A DNA stretch of 64,000 nucleotides, taken from contig NZ_SIRS01000007.1 in NCBI RefSeq assembly GCF_004310335.1, positions 109,634-173,633 of the forward strand, written 5' to 3'. Every line of letters starts with the position of its first letter. Positions within the stretch are counted from its first letter, which is position 1. This document shows positions 18,895 to 27,522 of this stretch, piece after piece. Below the pieces are notes generated by a model. That model had not been told where the DNA came from. It saw only the letters and a list, made by a program, of their open reading frames with translations, and searched no databases. Source of the stretch: Hyunsoonleella pacifica. Its GTDB lineage: Bacteria; Bacteroidota; Bacteroidia; Flavobacteriales; Flavobacteriaceae. The translations under genes and the position numbers were made by a program.

Positions 18895-21159
18895 TTATTT
18901 TTTTAGTTTGAATGTAGTTTCTAAATACTCTTGTGACGAGGTTCCTATCTTTACAGTATAATCGCCGGCTTCTAAAACCTTTTCCATAGTAATACCTGTA
19001 AATTCTAACATTTTAGGTGTTATTTTGAATGAAACTGTTTTACTCTCCCCTGCGGCTAACTCTATTTTTTCAAAACCTTTTAACTCCTTATCAGGTCTTG
19101 TAACGGAGCCTATTTCGTCTTTAATGTACATTTGTACAACTTCTTTGGCTTTCATGTTACCATTATTAGTAACTTTTACACTAGCTTCTAGCTCAGTTTC
19201 TGGTGTTATTTCTTCACTAGAGATTGTAATATCAGAATATTTAAAATCGCCATAGCTTAAACCATGTCCAAATGGATACAGTGGCCCTTGACCTAAAAAT
19301 AAGTATTCTTTTTTATAATTAATCTCCTTCATACTGTAATGAAATGGTATTTGCCCGATAGATCGTGGTATGGTAACTGGCGATTTTCCTGACGGCGACA
19401 CTTCTCCAAAAACAATTTTTGCCGTAGACTCATCTCCAAATTCACTTAAATCCCAAACATCTAAAATAGCATCAGCTTTTTCTGAGATGGTGTTAATTGA
19501 TAGTGTTCTTCTATGTTTTAAAACTACTATTACTGGTTTTCCTAAAGCTTTAATTTTTTCAACTAACTCATCTTGTGGTCCTACAGGATCAATTGTTGCT
19601 CTGTCTCCTAAGGTGCTATTGCTAAAATATGCTTCTTTTGAAGTAAACTCATCCCCTCCTAAAAACAAAATAGACACGTCTGCAGATCTAGCTTTGTTTA
19701 CTAAACTTGCTATCGCTTTTGGATCTCTATCTAAAAGTTTTGGAGCTCCTCCTTTTTGGTTTGTTAGTTGAAATCCTTTTTCTGCAATGAATTTAACATT
19801 AGACCCAGCTACAGACTCAAACATCGCTTTTGTATTGTCTTTTAGCAGTGGACCTAATAACGCTACCTTTAAAGTTTTATTTTTTGAAAGAGGTAAAGCC
19901 TTCTCTTCATTTTTCAATAAAATGATAGACTCTAAATCTGATTCTTTAGCAAGCTCTAAAGATGATTCTGCTCTCACGCCTTTTTTAACGTCTTCTATAT
20001 CGATGTAAGGATTATCAAAAAGTCCGAGAATGAATTTTGTTCTAAGTACTCGTCTTACAGAGCGATCTATCAACTTCTCTAATTCTGGATTTTTCTTTAC
20101 CATTTCTGGGAGATATGAATATGAGTCTTCAGCATATAAATCGATATCAATACCAGCTTCCAAGCCCATTTGTGCAGCAGCTTCAGGCGATTCTGCAACA
20201 TTCATAAAATAAAATAAACGTGCTATATCATTAGAATCTGAAACTACATAACCTTCAAATCCCCACTGATCTCGAAGAACCCCTGTTAATAACTCTGGAT
20301 TACCATGACTTGCCACACCGTTTAAGTCACCATGTGATGCCATAATCCCTAATGTTTTTGCTTCTTTTACAGCGGCTTCAAACGGTGGATAAATTTCATC
20401 TATTAAAGTTCTTTCTGATATTTCTATAGCTGCAAAGTTAGAACCTCCTAATACTTGTCCGTAACCTGCAAAGTGTTTCGCTACAGCACCAATGTGTGTA
20501 CCGTTTCCTAAACCTTCATAATCTCCTTGCACACCTTTAACTGCACTAGTTACCATTTGGGTTGTTAAATATGTATCTTCTCCAAAAGCTTCACTCATAC
20601 GTCCAAAACGTGGGTCGCGAACCACATCTGCTTCTGGTGAGTGGCACATATGCATCCCTCTTAAACGGGCCTCTCTACCTACAACATCCCATTGCCTTTG
20701 TACCAGTTCTGGATTAAACGACGCTGCTGATGTCATTGGGCGACCAAACTTAGTACAACCTTCAGCATCAACACCGTTATAAGATTCTGTAACAAATAAT
20801 GCAGGAATACCCCAACGGTTATTTTCTATAATATACTTTTGAAGTTCATTATTTAGTTTTGCTGCAGCTACAGCATCTATATGCTCACCAGGGTTTTTAA
20901 TCCCTGCGATACCTAGTTTTAATTTTTTTATTACCCTATCTGAAAGTTTTAAGTTGCCATTTGCATCGGGTTTAGTACCAATATTAGCATGAAAAATTCG
21001 CATTTGTGCTACTTTTTCTTCTAGTGATAACTTAGGAAGCAGTGCTTCAACACGTTCTTCAATTGATAAAGATGTATCTTTATAATCTTTTGAAACGGTT
21101 TCACTACAAGAAGTGACAACGATACTGATTAATAAACATAACGAAAATAATTTCTTCAT
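18895..21159 (-). CDS. GH3 lipoprotein, probable beta-xylosidase or beta-glucosidase
   Basis: This 754-residue GH3 enzyme has a lipobox (IVVTSCSET). Domain order: TIM barrel (about 35-385) with the nucleophile D308 in GYVVSDSNDI and the substrate Lys/His pair in AKHFAGYG; alpha/beta sandwich (about 410-610); Fn3-like domain (about 660-754). GH3 enzymes release single beta-linked sugars from the non-reducing end. In a rhamnose/uronate/xylose glycan the expected target is beta-xylose, but sequence alone does not separate this from glucosidase activity. It starts 21 bases after the GH43 gene in the same operon, so both may process the same side chains or backbone positions. Confidence 0.88.
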   Translation of the reverse strand: MKKLFSLCLLISIVVTSCSETVSKDYKDTSLSIEERVEALLPKLSLEEKVAQMRIFHANIGTKPDANGNLKLSDRVIKKLKLGIAGIKNPGEHIDAVAAAKLNNELQKYIIENNRWGIPALFVTESYNGVDAEGCTKFGRPMTSAASFNPELVQRQWDVVGREARLRGMHMCHSPEADVVRDPRFGRMSEAFGEDTYLTTQMVTSAVKGVQGDYEGLGNGTHIGAVAKHFAGYGQVLGGSNFAAIEISERTLIDEIYPPFEAAVKEAKTLGIMASHGDLNGVASHGNPELLTGVLRDQWGFEGYVVSDSNDIARLFYFMNVAESPEAAAQMGLEAGIDIDLYAEDSYSYLPEMVKKNPELEKLIDRSVRRVLRTKFILGLFDNPYIDIEDVKKGVRAESSLELAKESDLESIILLKNEEKALPLSKNKTLKVALLGPLLKDNTKAMFESVAGSNVKFIAEKGFQLTNQKGGAPKLLDRDPKAIASLVNKARSADVSILFLGGDEFTSKEAYFSNSTLGDRATIDPVGPQDELVEKIKALGKPVIVVLKHRRTLSINTISEKADAILDVWDLSEFGDESTAKIVFGEVSPSGKSPVTIPRSIGQIPFHYSMKEINYKKEYLFLGQGPLYPFGHGLSYGDFKYSDITISSEEITPETELEASVKVTNNGNMKAKEVVQMYIKDEIGSVTRPDKELKGFEKIELAAGESKTVSFKITPKMLEFTGITMEKVLEAGDYTVKIGTSSQEYLETTFKLKK

Positions 21160-21180
21160 TTTTGATTTTTTAGTTGTTGT

Positions 21181-22521
21181 TTAATTTTTGAATTGAAATC
21201 TATTTAATGTAAAAGATTTATTTTTTATTCCTTTGAATACAAAGCATATTGATTGTACGTCTTCTAATGTATTAATATCGAATTGCCTTTTTTGAAGTGT
21301 ATAGATATCATTTTTAGGTATCTTACACGTTAATAACAGCTTGCCTTCTAGATTATTTTCTCTTATTTCTATTTCTGTGGTTTCCCAAGCGATAACTTCT
21401 AATTCTAAACTATTTTTGTCACTCAACCCCTTTACATTAGGATATATCGTATAACTAAGTTCTTTTTGAGGGGCTATAGAAAAACCACCAATAGTATTTT
21501 CAATTTTAGCTATGCCATTAGATTTAAAATAGTCTTCAGCCTCAATACTGCTATTAGCATTGTAATTTCCAACACCAACACCATCCACCCGTATAGTTTC
21601 CATTTCTCCATTATCCTTGTAATGTACATAACTTATAAAAGCATCTCTAAAATACCTATTTCCTGTTTGGCTGATATCACAATAGATATAATACCACTGG
21701 TTGTGCCACTCGAAAAATGATCCATGGCGCCCTTGTAAAAATCCATTTGGCCATGTAGGTGCTTCGTAGCCTTCTACAAAACTGTCTTCTTTTATAACTG
21801 TATCTTTATAATCGTAAGGCCCGTACAAATTGTCAGACATGGCATAAAAACAGCCCCAAGATAAATAATATTTACCATTGTATTTATGTACAAAAGGTTT
21901 ATCATCTGTAGGCATTTTTTTGTTCTTACCATCAGTATTGTAAGGTCCTCTAACATTGGTTATATCAATCTTTTTTGGTAATTCAGCTAAACTTACCATA
22001 TCATCATTTAGTTTAGCTATATAATACTCCCAAACCCCAAAAATAATATAATGCGATCCATTTTCTTCAAAAATGGCCATATCGTATTCATGTGTTGGGG
22101 TTAAATCTGAATTTAATAGTGGTTTATTTAAAGCATTTTTCCATGGGCCTACTGGCGTATTACCAACTACAACCCCCGTTTGTTCATTTCCTTCAGAAAA
22201 ATACCAATAATACTTTCCGTTTTTATAAGCAGCATCAGTAGCCCAACACCTTGAATAAGACTTTCCTATGTATGTGTCTTTAGGGTTTAATACGCTTCGT
22301 TTTGTCCAATTAATTAGATCTGGAGAAGACCATACCCACCAATCTTCCATGATGAATTTATCGTTATCGATGGATTTATCATGAGACGCATAAACATAAG
22401 CAGTATCGTTGAAAATATGAATGTGTGGATCGTTTAACCCTTTGTTTGGTACTATTGGGTTTTGGGCATAAGTAGAGAGTATAAATCCAAGTAATATAGT
22501 TTTCAATATTAGTTTATTCAT
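21181..22521 (-). CDS. GH43-like five-bladed propeller hydrolase
   Basis: This 446-residue protein has a signal peptide (to YAQ, residue 20). The five-bladed propeller spans about 25-340 and shows the general base D31 in GLNDPHIH and the pKa-modulating D147 in HEYDMAIFEENG. The blade that usually carries the catalytic acid as E-G-P reads TDDKPFVHKYNGKYYLSWG (about 205-223), so the Glu is not where expected. A CBM6-like beta-sandwich domain follows (about 345-446). GH43 enzymes cleave xylosidic or arabinosidic bonds; here a xylosidase role is plausible. It lies between the GH3 and a binding lipoprotein in one operon. Confidence 0.82.
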   Translation of the reverse strand: MNKLILKTILLGFILSTYAQNPIVPNKGLNDPHIHIFNDTAYVYASHDKSIDNDKFIMEDWWVWSSPDLINWTKRSVLNPKDTYIGKSYSRCWATDAAYKNGKYYWYFSEGNEQTGVVVGNTPVGPWKNALNKPLLNSDLTPTHEYDMAIFEENGSHYIIFGVWEYYIAKLNDDMVSLAELPKKIDITNVRGPYNTDGKNKKMPTDDKPFVHKYNGKYYLSWGCFYAMSDNLYGPYDYKDTVIKEDSFVEGYEAPTWPNGFLQGRHGSFFEWHNQWYYIYCDISQTGNRYFRDAFISYVHYKDNGEMETIRVDGVGVGNYNANSSIEAEDYFKSNGIAKIENTIGGFSIAPQKELSYTIYPNVKGLSDKNSLELEVIAWETTEIEIRENNLEGKLLLTCKIPKNDIYTLQKRQFDINTLEDVQSICFVFKGIKNKSFTLNRFQFKN

Positions 22522-22539
22522 TTTCTAAAACAAGCTCAC

Positions 22540-23310
22540 TTATTTACACTCTATTTCACTAAAGTTCGCATTTTTAGCTTGCTCTAATGACTTATCAGTT
22601 TTAAACAACACAAATTGATCTATACCATGAGATCTTGAACGTCCTGAAATTTCAACATCATAAGTTCCTGCCTTATCAAATGTAACAAATACATCAAAAA
22701 GATCATTATCATTTGTTGACGACCTCCAAAACCATTCGTTCAATCTATTCATATATACCTTTAGCCAACCATCTTTACTGGACCCTTGTGGATTGGGTGT
22801 TTTTCCAGAACCTTTAGGGTATACACGCTGTCCTGTAATTAATTTCTCTCCAAAAAAATTATCGCCTTGAATTCTTAACCAAGAATCGTTATGCTCTGTA
22901 TTACTATTACCTGTAGTTATTCTAGAATTCCAAACAAATTGATATGTTCCTAGCGTACTAATTTTAACAGAAAACTTCATTACTCCTTGACCGGGACTAT
23001 TAAAATTATCAGCTCCAGTCCATACCAAATATTCTGAACCCTTAAAGCCTGCTAAAGTTTTTGTTTCTGTCCATCCATTTGGAGTATCACTTGGGTTTTC
23101 AATATCTATACGAACAAGTCCATCTTTTTCTATAAATAATTTCCCATTAGGGCAAACATCTTTCTTCTCCTCTTCTTCGTCGTTTTCTTCTATTATTTCT
23201 TGTTCTATTTCATCTTGAGATTCATTTGAACAAGAATTTAACATAATCCCTGCGGATAATAAAGTAATACTAAAAAATATTAAACGCAGACGAATTAAGT
23301 TATTTTTCAT
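22540..23310 (-). CDS. Acidic-linker carbohydrate-binding lipoprotein candidate
   Basis: This 256-residue lipoprotein (lipobox MLNSCSNES) has a strongly acidic linker (DEIEQEIIEENDEEEE). A single beta-sandwich follows (about 55-240), with SEYLVWTGADNFNSPGQGVM, YQFVWNSRITTG and an aromatic cluster LNEWFWRSSTND. There are no catalytic residues. The architecture and the acidic run after the lipidated Cys suggest a surface-exposed glycan-binding protein. It is the first gene of the GH43/GH3/GH105 operon and has the shared promoter module 43 bases upstream. I do not recognise the family; it is similar in layout to PUL-associated CBM-like lipoproteins. Confidence 0.55.
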   Translation of the reverse strand: MKNNLIRLRLIFFSITLLSAGIMLNSCSNESQDEIEQEIIEENDEEEEKKDVCPNGKLFIEKDGLVRIDIENPSDTPNGWTETKTLAGFKGSEYLVWTGADNFNSPGQGVMKFSVKISTLGTYQFVWNSRITTGNSNTEHNDSWLRIQGDNFFGEKLITGQRVYPKGSGKTPNPQGSSKDGWLKVYMNRLNEWFWRSSTNDNDLFDVFVTFDKAGTYDVEISGRSRSHGIDQFVLFKTDKSLEQAKNANFSEIECK

Positions 23311-23352
23311 AATATTTAAAAACAGTATTTTCTATTGCGTAATTTACAGTGA

Positions 23353-23397
23353 TAAAGATAAAATTTGAAATTTGCAGACCCGTCCTGTACTATGCGG
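23353..23397 (-). promoter_or_regulatory. Shared PUL promoter module (GH43/GH3/GH105 operon)
   Basis: Plus-strand CGTCCTGTACTATGCGG (23381-23397) keeps a good promoter-proximal half and a degenerate distal half. TATCTTTA on the minus strand (23353-23360) lies exactly 20 bases downstream in the direction of transcription. Confidence 0.65.
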
Positions 23398-23459
23398 TAA
23401 TTCATCAAGTTATAATAATCTTATTGTGCCTTAGAAAAAATCATCTTTCTAAAATCTAT

Positions 23460-25319
23460 TTATATTGAATTATTATTAACCATAATAACCCAATCTTTAT
23501 CGATTTCTGATGGAGGTAATCCCAGCTCAACTATTCCTGTTGCTTTTACTGAAGTAATAGAACCTTCTTGTAAATTTCCTCCCTTTCTTGGATTAAACCA
23601 CTTTATAGAAAAAACTTTGCCCGTATTAGGTAAGTTCAATTTTATTTTACTTGCATCTGTTTCTGAATAAATTGTATAAATCTCATCTTCTTTAGCTAAA
23701 CAATAGGCTATATCATTACTTACAATTACATCATCTCTAGGTTCCATTTCCCAGAAAGGAATATGTTTATTAAAAAACTGTAGTGCATATAGATTTTGAT
23801 TCCAAAAAAGATCACGACTTCTAAAATCTTGACAGGTTAAATCTGAATTGGGGCTTGCATACCCAAAGTACCATTCCACACCAAAACCTCCAGCCATAAG
23901 TGTACCCCACATGGCTCTTCCTCTAGCATAATTATGCTCTGGATCTTCATCATCTGGTAATAAAGCAATATTAGCTTTTCCAGGTTCATCAACAGCCAAA
24001 GCCCATTTTTTACCAGTCGCATTAGATTTTTCCCGCCATTTTAAAACCCTACCATGAACATCGTTAAAATCTGGGTGTCTTAATTGTAAAGAAGCTCCTG
24101 TTAAGGGTGATTTATCTCCAATTAATTCTGCATATCTATCATCTTTATTTGGAAATGTGTGTATTACTAAATGACTATTGTATGCATCTAATTTTGACAC
24201 ATAATTTGCTACCTTTTTAACTTCTTCGATAGGTTGGTTATTTTCCTCTCCCAAATTCCAATTCATTACTAAATGATGGCCAAACCTTGCAATAAGTTCT
24301 CTGTAATACAATTTACCTTCTACTCCAAACACACCTTTATCCATAAGATGGTCGGTTTCGGTTTCATGGGTTTTAAAATGTAAAAACATTCCCTTGGTTT
24401 CTGCATATTCAAAAATGCGTTCCCATTGGTCTAGTTTTGAAACATCAAATCGTGTTTTGTAAAACATAGTTTCCCAAGCTTTTTTATTTTTCTTGGTACT
24501 TGCATAAGCCTCGTAATCTTCAATAGGTACTTTTAAAAGGTGTGGAAAAATATTCCTGTCGTCTCCATCTACATTAAATGTTAAAAACGAGAATACATTT
24601 AATCCTTCGTTAGCTAAATAGTTTATAGCGCCTAAAAGATTTTTACCTTTTGTTTTTTGCCATAAATAAGAAGTTGCGATTTCTTCAAAATCTTTTGCAT
24701 GGGGATCCCATGTTTTTTGAAATCCTAGCGCATTTGTTGATACATCAAAATCTGTATATGCTAATAAATTTTCTGGTGCATCTACCCCTAGTTTTATGAA
24801 GTATTTTTGAGTTTCTGCAAATTTCAAATATGATTTACCTGTATATTGTAGTTTTCCTTTTGATCTATTATCAATTCCTACCTTATCAGAATCAGCAATT
24901 ATAAAGCTTCCTTTTTGACCATCCATGAAGCCTGCACTTGAAGCATCTTTCACGTTATTAGAAACCGCAATACTATCTCCTTTTTTAAATGATACTGAAT
25001 AAGTCCATTTACCTATGGTATCAGGTGTAAAACGTGCTTGCCAGATATTTCCTGAATCTGTACTTGTTTCTGCTGCATTACCATCGGCCGCATAGAATCC
25101 AGGGATTTCATAAGTTTTATTACCATTTTTAAAGGTTACATCTAAGCGATAATTTAAAAATGGATTTACTTGATTTAATTCACTCGTTTGTGGTCCCTCA
25201 AAATTGAGTACAATTCTATGCCACTTTTTAAGCTCACCTTCTACCCTTACTTCTTCATGTTTTTTACATGCATTTAATACAAAAAATATCGAAAAAAAAA
25301 GACAGAAGAATTTATTCAT
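23460..25319 (-). CDS. DUF5060/TIM-barrel glycoside hydrolase candidate
   Basis: This 619-residue lipoprotein (VLNACKKHE) begins with a DUF5060-like beta-sandwich (about 25-125; NPFLNYRLDVTF, IWQARFTPDTIGKW). A TIM barrel follows with E358/E359 in NWNLGEENN as a possible acid/base and E445 in AVDEPGKA as a possible nucleophile. A collagen-binding-like C-terminal beta domain is at about 525-619 (IYTIYSETDASKIKL). The layout resembles clan GH-A proteins with DUF5060 or DUF4038 domains. The substrate is not predictable from sequence. It starts 8 bases before the BNR-repeat gene ends, so they form one unit. Confidence 0.65.
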   Translation of the reverse strand: MNKFFCLFFSIFFVLNACKKHEEVRVEGELKKWHRIVLNFEGPQTSELNQVNPFLNYRLDVTFKNGNKTYEIPGFYAADGNAAETSTDSGNIWQARFTPDTIGKWTYSVSFKKGDSIAVSNNVKDASSAGFMDGQKGSFIIADSDKVGIDNRSKGKLQYTGKSYLKFAETQKYFIKLGVDAPENLLAYTDFDVSTNALGFQKTWDPHAKDFEEIATSYLWQKTKGKNLLGAINYLANEGLNVFSFLTFNVDGDDRNIFPHLLKVPIEDYEAYASTKKNKKAWETMFYKTRFDVSKLDQWERIFEYAETKGMFLHFKTHETETDHLMDKGVFGVEGKLYYRELIARFGHHLVMNWNLGEENNQPIEEVKKVANYVSKLDAYNSHLVIHTFPNKDDRYAELIGDKSPLTGASLQLRHPDFNDVHGRVLKWREKSNATGKKWALAVDEPGKANIALLPDDEDPEHNYARGRAMWGTLMAGGFGVEWYFGYASPNSDLTCQDFRSRDLFWNQNLYALQFFNKHIPFWEMEPRDDVIVSNDIAYCLAKEDEIYTIYSETDASKIKLNLPNTGKVFSIKWFNPRKGGNLQEGSITSVKATGIVELGLPPSEIDKDWVIMVNNNSI

Positions 25320-25327
25320 TGACTACT

Positions 25328-27427
25328 TTACTTTATTACTATACGCTTTACTAACCTATCATTATCATTAGTTAGTTCTAGAAAATAAATACCTTGATTA
25401 AACCTTGAAAAATCAATTTGATTTCGTAAAATTTTACCTTTATCTAAAATTTGTCCTTGTATATTAACTAAAATATATTCAAGGTTTTGAACATTAGATT
25501 GAATATTAAAAACACCTTTACTTGGGTTAGGATATACTACTACTTTTTGATTTGTAAAATCACTAGTACTTAAAGATGATTTAAGCTCAAATTCAATTTT
25601 ATCAGGCTCACTTGATAACGATCTTTTTTGAGTAATTCTAACGGTATTTTCTCCTTGGTTTAGAGTAATGTCTGGAATCCTTGTTTCTAGATAGATATTC
25701 CAATCAAAAGTTCTTGTTATTAAGACATTGTTGTACAAAGTTCCATTAATTTCAATATCCATAATGGAGTCATCCCTATTCCTATTTGCAGCTAAAAGAA
25801 TAAAATCATAAGTACCAGCAGTGGTAACTTGAAATTTATGTTCTATAAACTGATTTGAAGAAAAAGAATCTATATATTCTCCTCCAGAAGCTGAAGCACT
25901 AGTACCAACGTTAATATTACTTGAAGCTGTGGTATAATCTTCTGCCTCTAATGATATTAAAACCGGGGCATCAATTTCAGATAATGTGAACTCTTGAAAA
26001 TACAATGGACGCTTATCCCCCACTCCTGGTGTATTGTTTCCAGTATTTTCCATGAGATAAACATATAGTTTATCTCCAGTAACAAATGCATCAAAATGAG
26101 CAAAGTTGATAGATTCTGTTCCAGTGTAAACTATTTTCCAATCATTTTGTCCTTCTAATGTCGTTTTTATATTCACTTTACCCCCTAAAAGCTCCACCAT
26201 GAATACATGATTTTTATAACTGTAAACTTCTCCACGAACTTGTGGATTAGGAATTAATCCACCTGCAGCACTTGAAAAATTAGCATCTGAAGCAAGTTTA
26301 TAATAATGTACATTTATATTATCAACTCTGGTAATAAAATGTACGGCACCGCTTTCTGTAACAGTCCATGACGGATCTGAAGATGTTCTAGGCAAAGTAG
26401 CAGTACCATGATCATCCCCTGGTTGTGCTACCTGAACTGGATCTAAGTTTGGATTAATATTATTTCGTACTGGGAGAGAAATAGGATTGTCGTTAACATC
26501 AAACCACTGAGTAGATTGATTTTTTGGGATTTCATTTGTATACGCATAGTATAAACCACTATTTATTAGGTAGCCATTACTTGTACTACTTTCTTTATTT
26601 GTAGCATAGCGGATAGAAAAACCAGAATAAAATTTACCGTTTAGAAAACGTTCTCCACCATACATGTTATTTCTGTTTGGTAATGGTAATGTCCCTTCAT
26701 GAAATAACCAGTTATTAGACCATTCAGTACCGTTGTAATGTGCCATAAATATATCTCCATTTCCAGAACCGCCTTTTCTATATCTAGTAACCAAACTTCC
26801 ATCATCTGCTCTATGAAGCATAGGATAAGTCATACGCTCGTAATTTTGTCCAGATTTTAAAAAGTTCCGTTTCGGCTCAAAAATGTCTAGAGTAAATTCA
26901 TTATCAGGTACAAAAGCCATTTCTTTTTTTGAAACAGAGTAGTTAAAGAATACAGTTGGTAAAGCACTTTTACTGTATGCGTGTAAATCGTAAATAATAT
27001 GAATTGTATTATCTATAGTACTTATACCTATTGCAGCTGTATTATGAGAATCTCCCCTAATACCTGTACCATTGAAAAGCTCTCCTCCTTGGCCTATATG
27101 TTTATGAGGGAACTCTATAGTAACCCAATTAGAATTTGGTACATTGAGGTTTTTTCTTGACAACATCAAGTTACGTTTATCCATTCCGCCTTTATACCAG
27201 GTCACAAATGCATAACCATTTATAACATCTACACAATCTCCGTGAGGCGATATTCTTTGCGCAAATCTATAGTTTACATCTCTAGTCCCTGCAAAAAATA
27301 AGCCTCCTTCTCCATCGCTAGATACTCTGGTTGAACTATCTAATGTAGGAACTAATTCTTTTTGAGCTCCAACTAAAGAATAAAAAAATAATAATAACAA
27401 ACATAACCCAAAGTAACCTTTTTTCAT
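25328..27427 (-). CDS. T9SS-secreted BNR-4-repeat propeller protein, ulvan-lyase-like candidate
   Basis: This protein of about 699 residues is read from the ATG at 27425-27427, because the longer start at 27469 lies within a terminator hairpin and the shorter start gives a clean signal peptide (MKKGYFGLCLLLLFFYSLVG). A BNR-4-type beta-propeller (about 30-450; ISPHGDCVDVINGYAFVTWY, GIRGDSHNTAAIG, TYPMLHRADDGSLVTRYRKG) is the fold seen in ulvan lyases PL24 and PL25. The His in SHNTAA, the Tyr in YERMTYPM and the Arg in VTRYRKG are candidate active-site residues. A CBM6-like domain (about 490-615) and a type IX sorting tail (VVYPNPSKGVFN to RIVIK) follow. It is probably a secreted endo-lyase. 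It has no copy of the shared promoter element. Confidence 0.65.
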   Translation of the reverse strand: MKKGYFGLCLLLLFFYSLVGAQKELVPTLDSSTRVSSDGEGGLFFAGTRDVNYRFAQRISPHGDCVDVINGYAFVTWYKGGMDKRNLMLSRKNLNVPNSNWVTIEFPHKHIGQGGELFNGTGIRGDSHNTAAIGISTIDNTIHIIYDLHAYSKSALPTVFFNYSVSKKEMAFVPDNEFTLDIFEPKRNFLKSGQNYERMTYPMLHRADDGSLVTRYRKGGSGNGDIFMAHYNGTEWSNNWLFHEGTLPLPNRNNMYGGERFLNGKFYSGFSIRYATNKESSTSNGYLINSGLYYAYTNEIPKNQSTQWFDVNDNPISLPVRNNINPNLDPVQVAQPGDDHGTATLPRTSSDPSWTVTESGAVHFITRVDNINVHYYKLASDANFSSAAGGLIPNPQVRGEVYSYKNHVFMVELLGGKVNIKTTLEGQNDWKIVYTGTESINFAHFDAFVTGDKLYVYLMENTGNNTPGVGDKRPLYFQEFTLSEIDAPVLISLEAEDYTTASSNINVGTSASASGGEYIDSFSSNQFIEHKFQVTTAGTYDFILLAANRNRDDSIMDIEINGTLYNNVLITRTFDWNIYLETRIPDITLNQGENTVRITQKRSLSSEPDKIEFELKSSLSTSDFTNQKVVVYPNPSKGVFNIQSNVQNLEYILVNIQGQILDKGKILRNQIDFSRFNQGIYFLELTNDNDRLVKRIVIK

Positions 27428-27467
27428 TTTTATTAAAATTTTATCTTTATTTTTTTTTATAACTTGC

Positions 27468-27507
27468 AAAAAAAGCCAGTAAATATATAATCTTACTGGC
27501 TTTTTTT
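27468..27507 (-). terminator. Strong bidirectional terminator after sulfatase-GH78 gene
   Basis: A 15-bp stem (AAAAAAAGCCAGTAA paired with TTACTGGCTTTTTTT) around a 10-base loop is flanked by A and T runs. It lies 16 bases past the stop codon of the sulfatase-GH78 gene and separates it from the BNR-repeat gene. Confidence 0.85.
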
Positions 27508-27522
27508 ACTACTCATTTTCTT

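Noticed and set aside
19370..19771. Plus-strand open frame of 133 codons opposite the GH3 gene
   Set aside because: Antisense to conserved GH3 sequence and without signal, domain or promoter; a shadow frame.
27428..27469. Upstream ATG giving a 14-residue extension of the BNR-repeat protein
   Set aside because: It lies at the base of a strong terminator hairpin and puts a charged leader before a normal signal peptide, so the ATG at 27427 is preferred.
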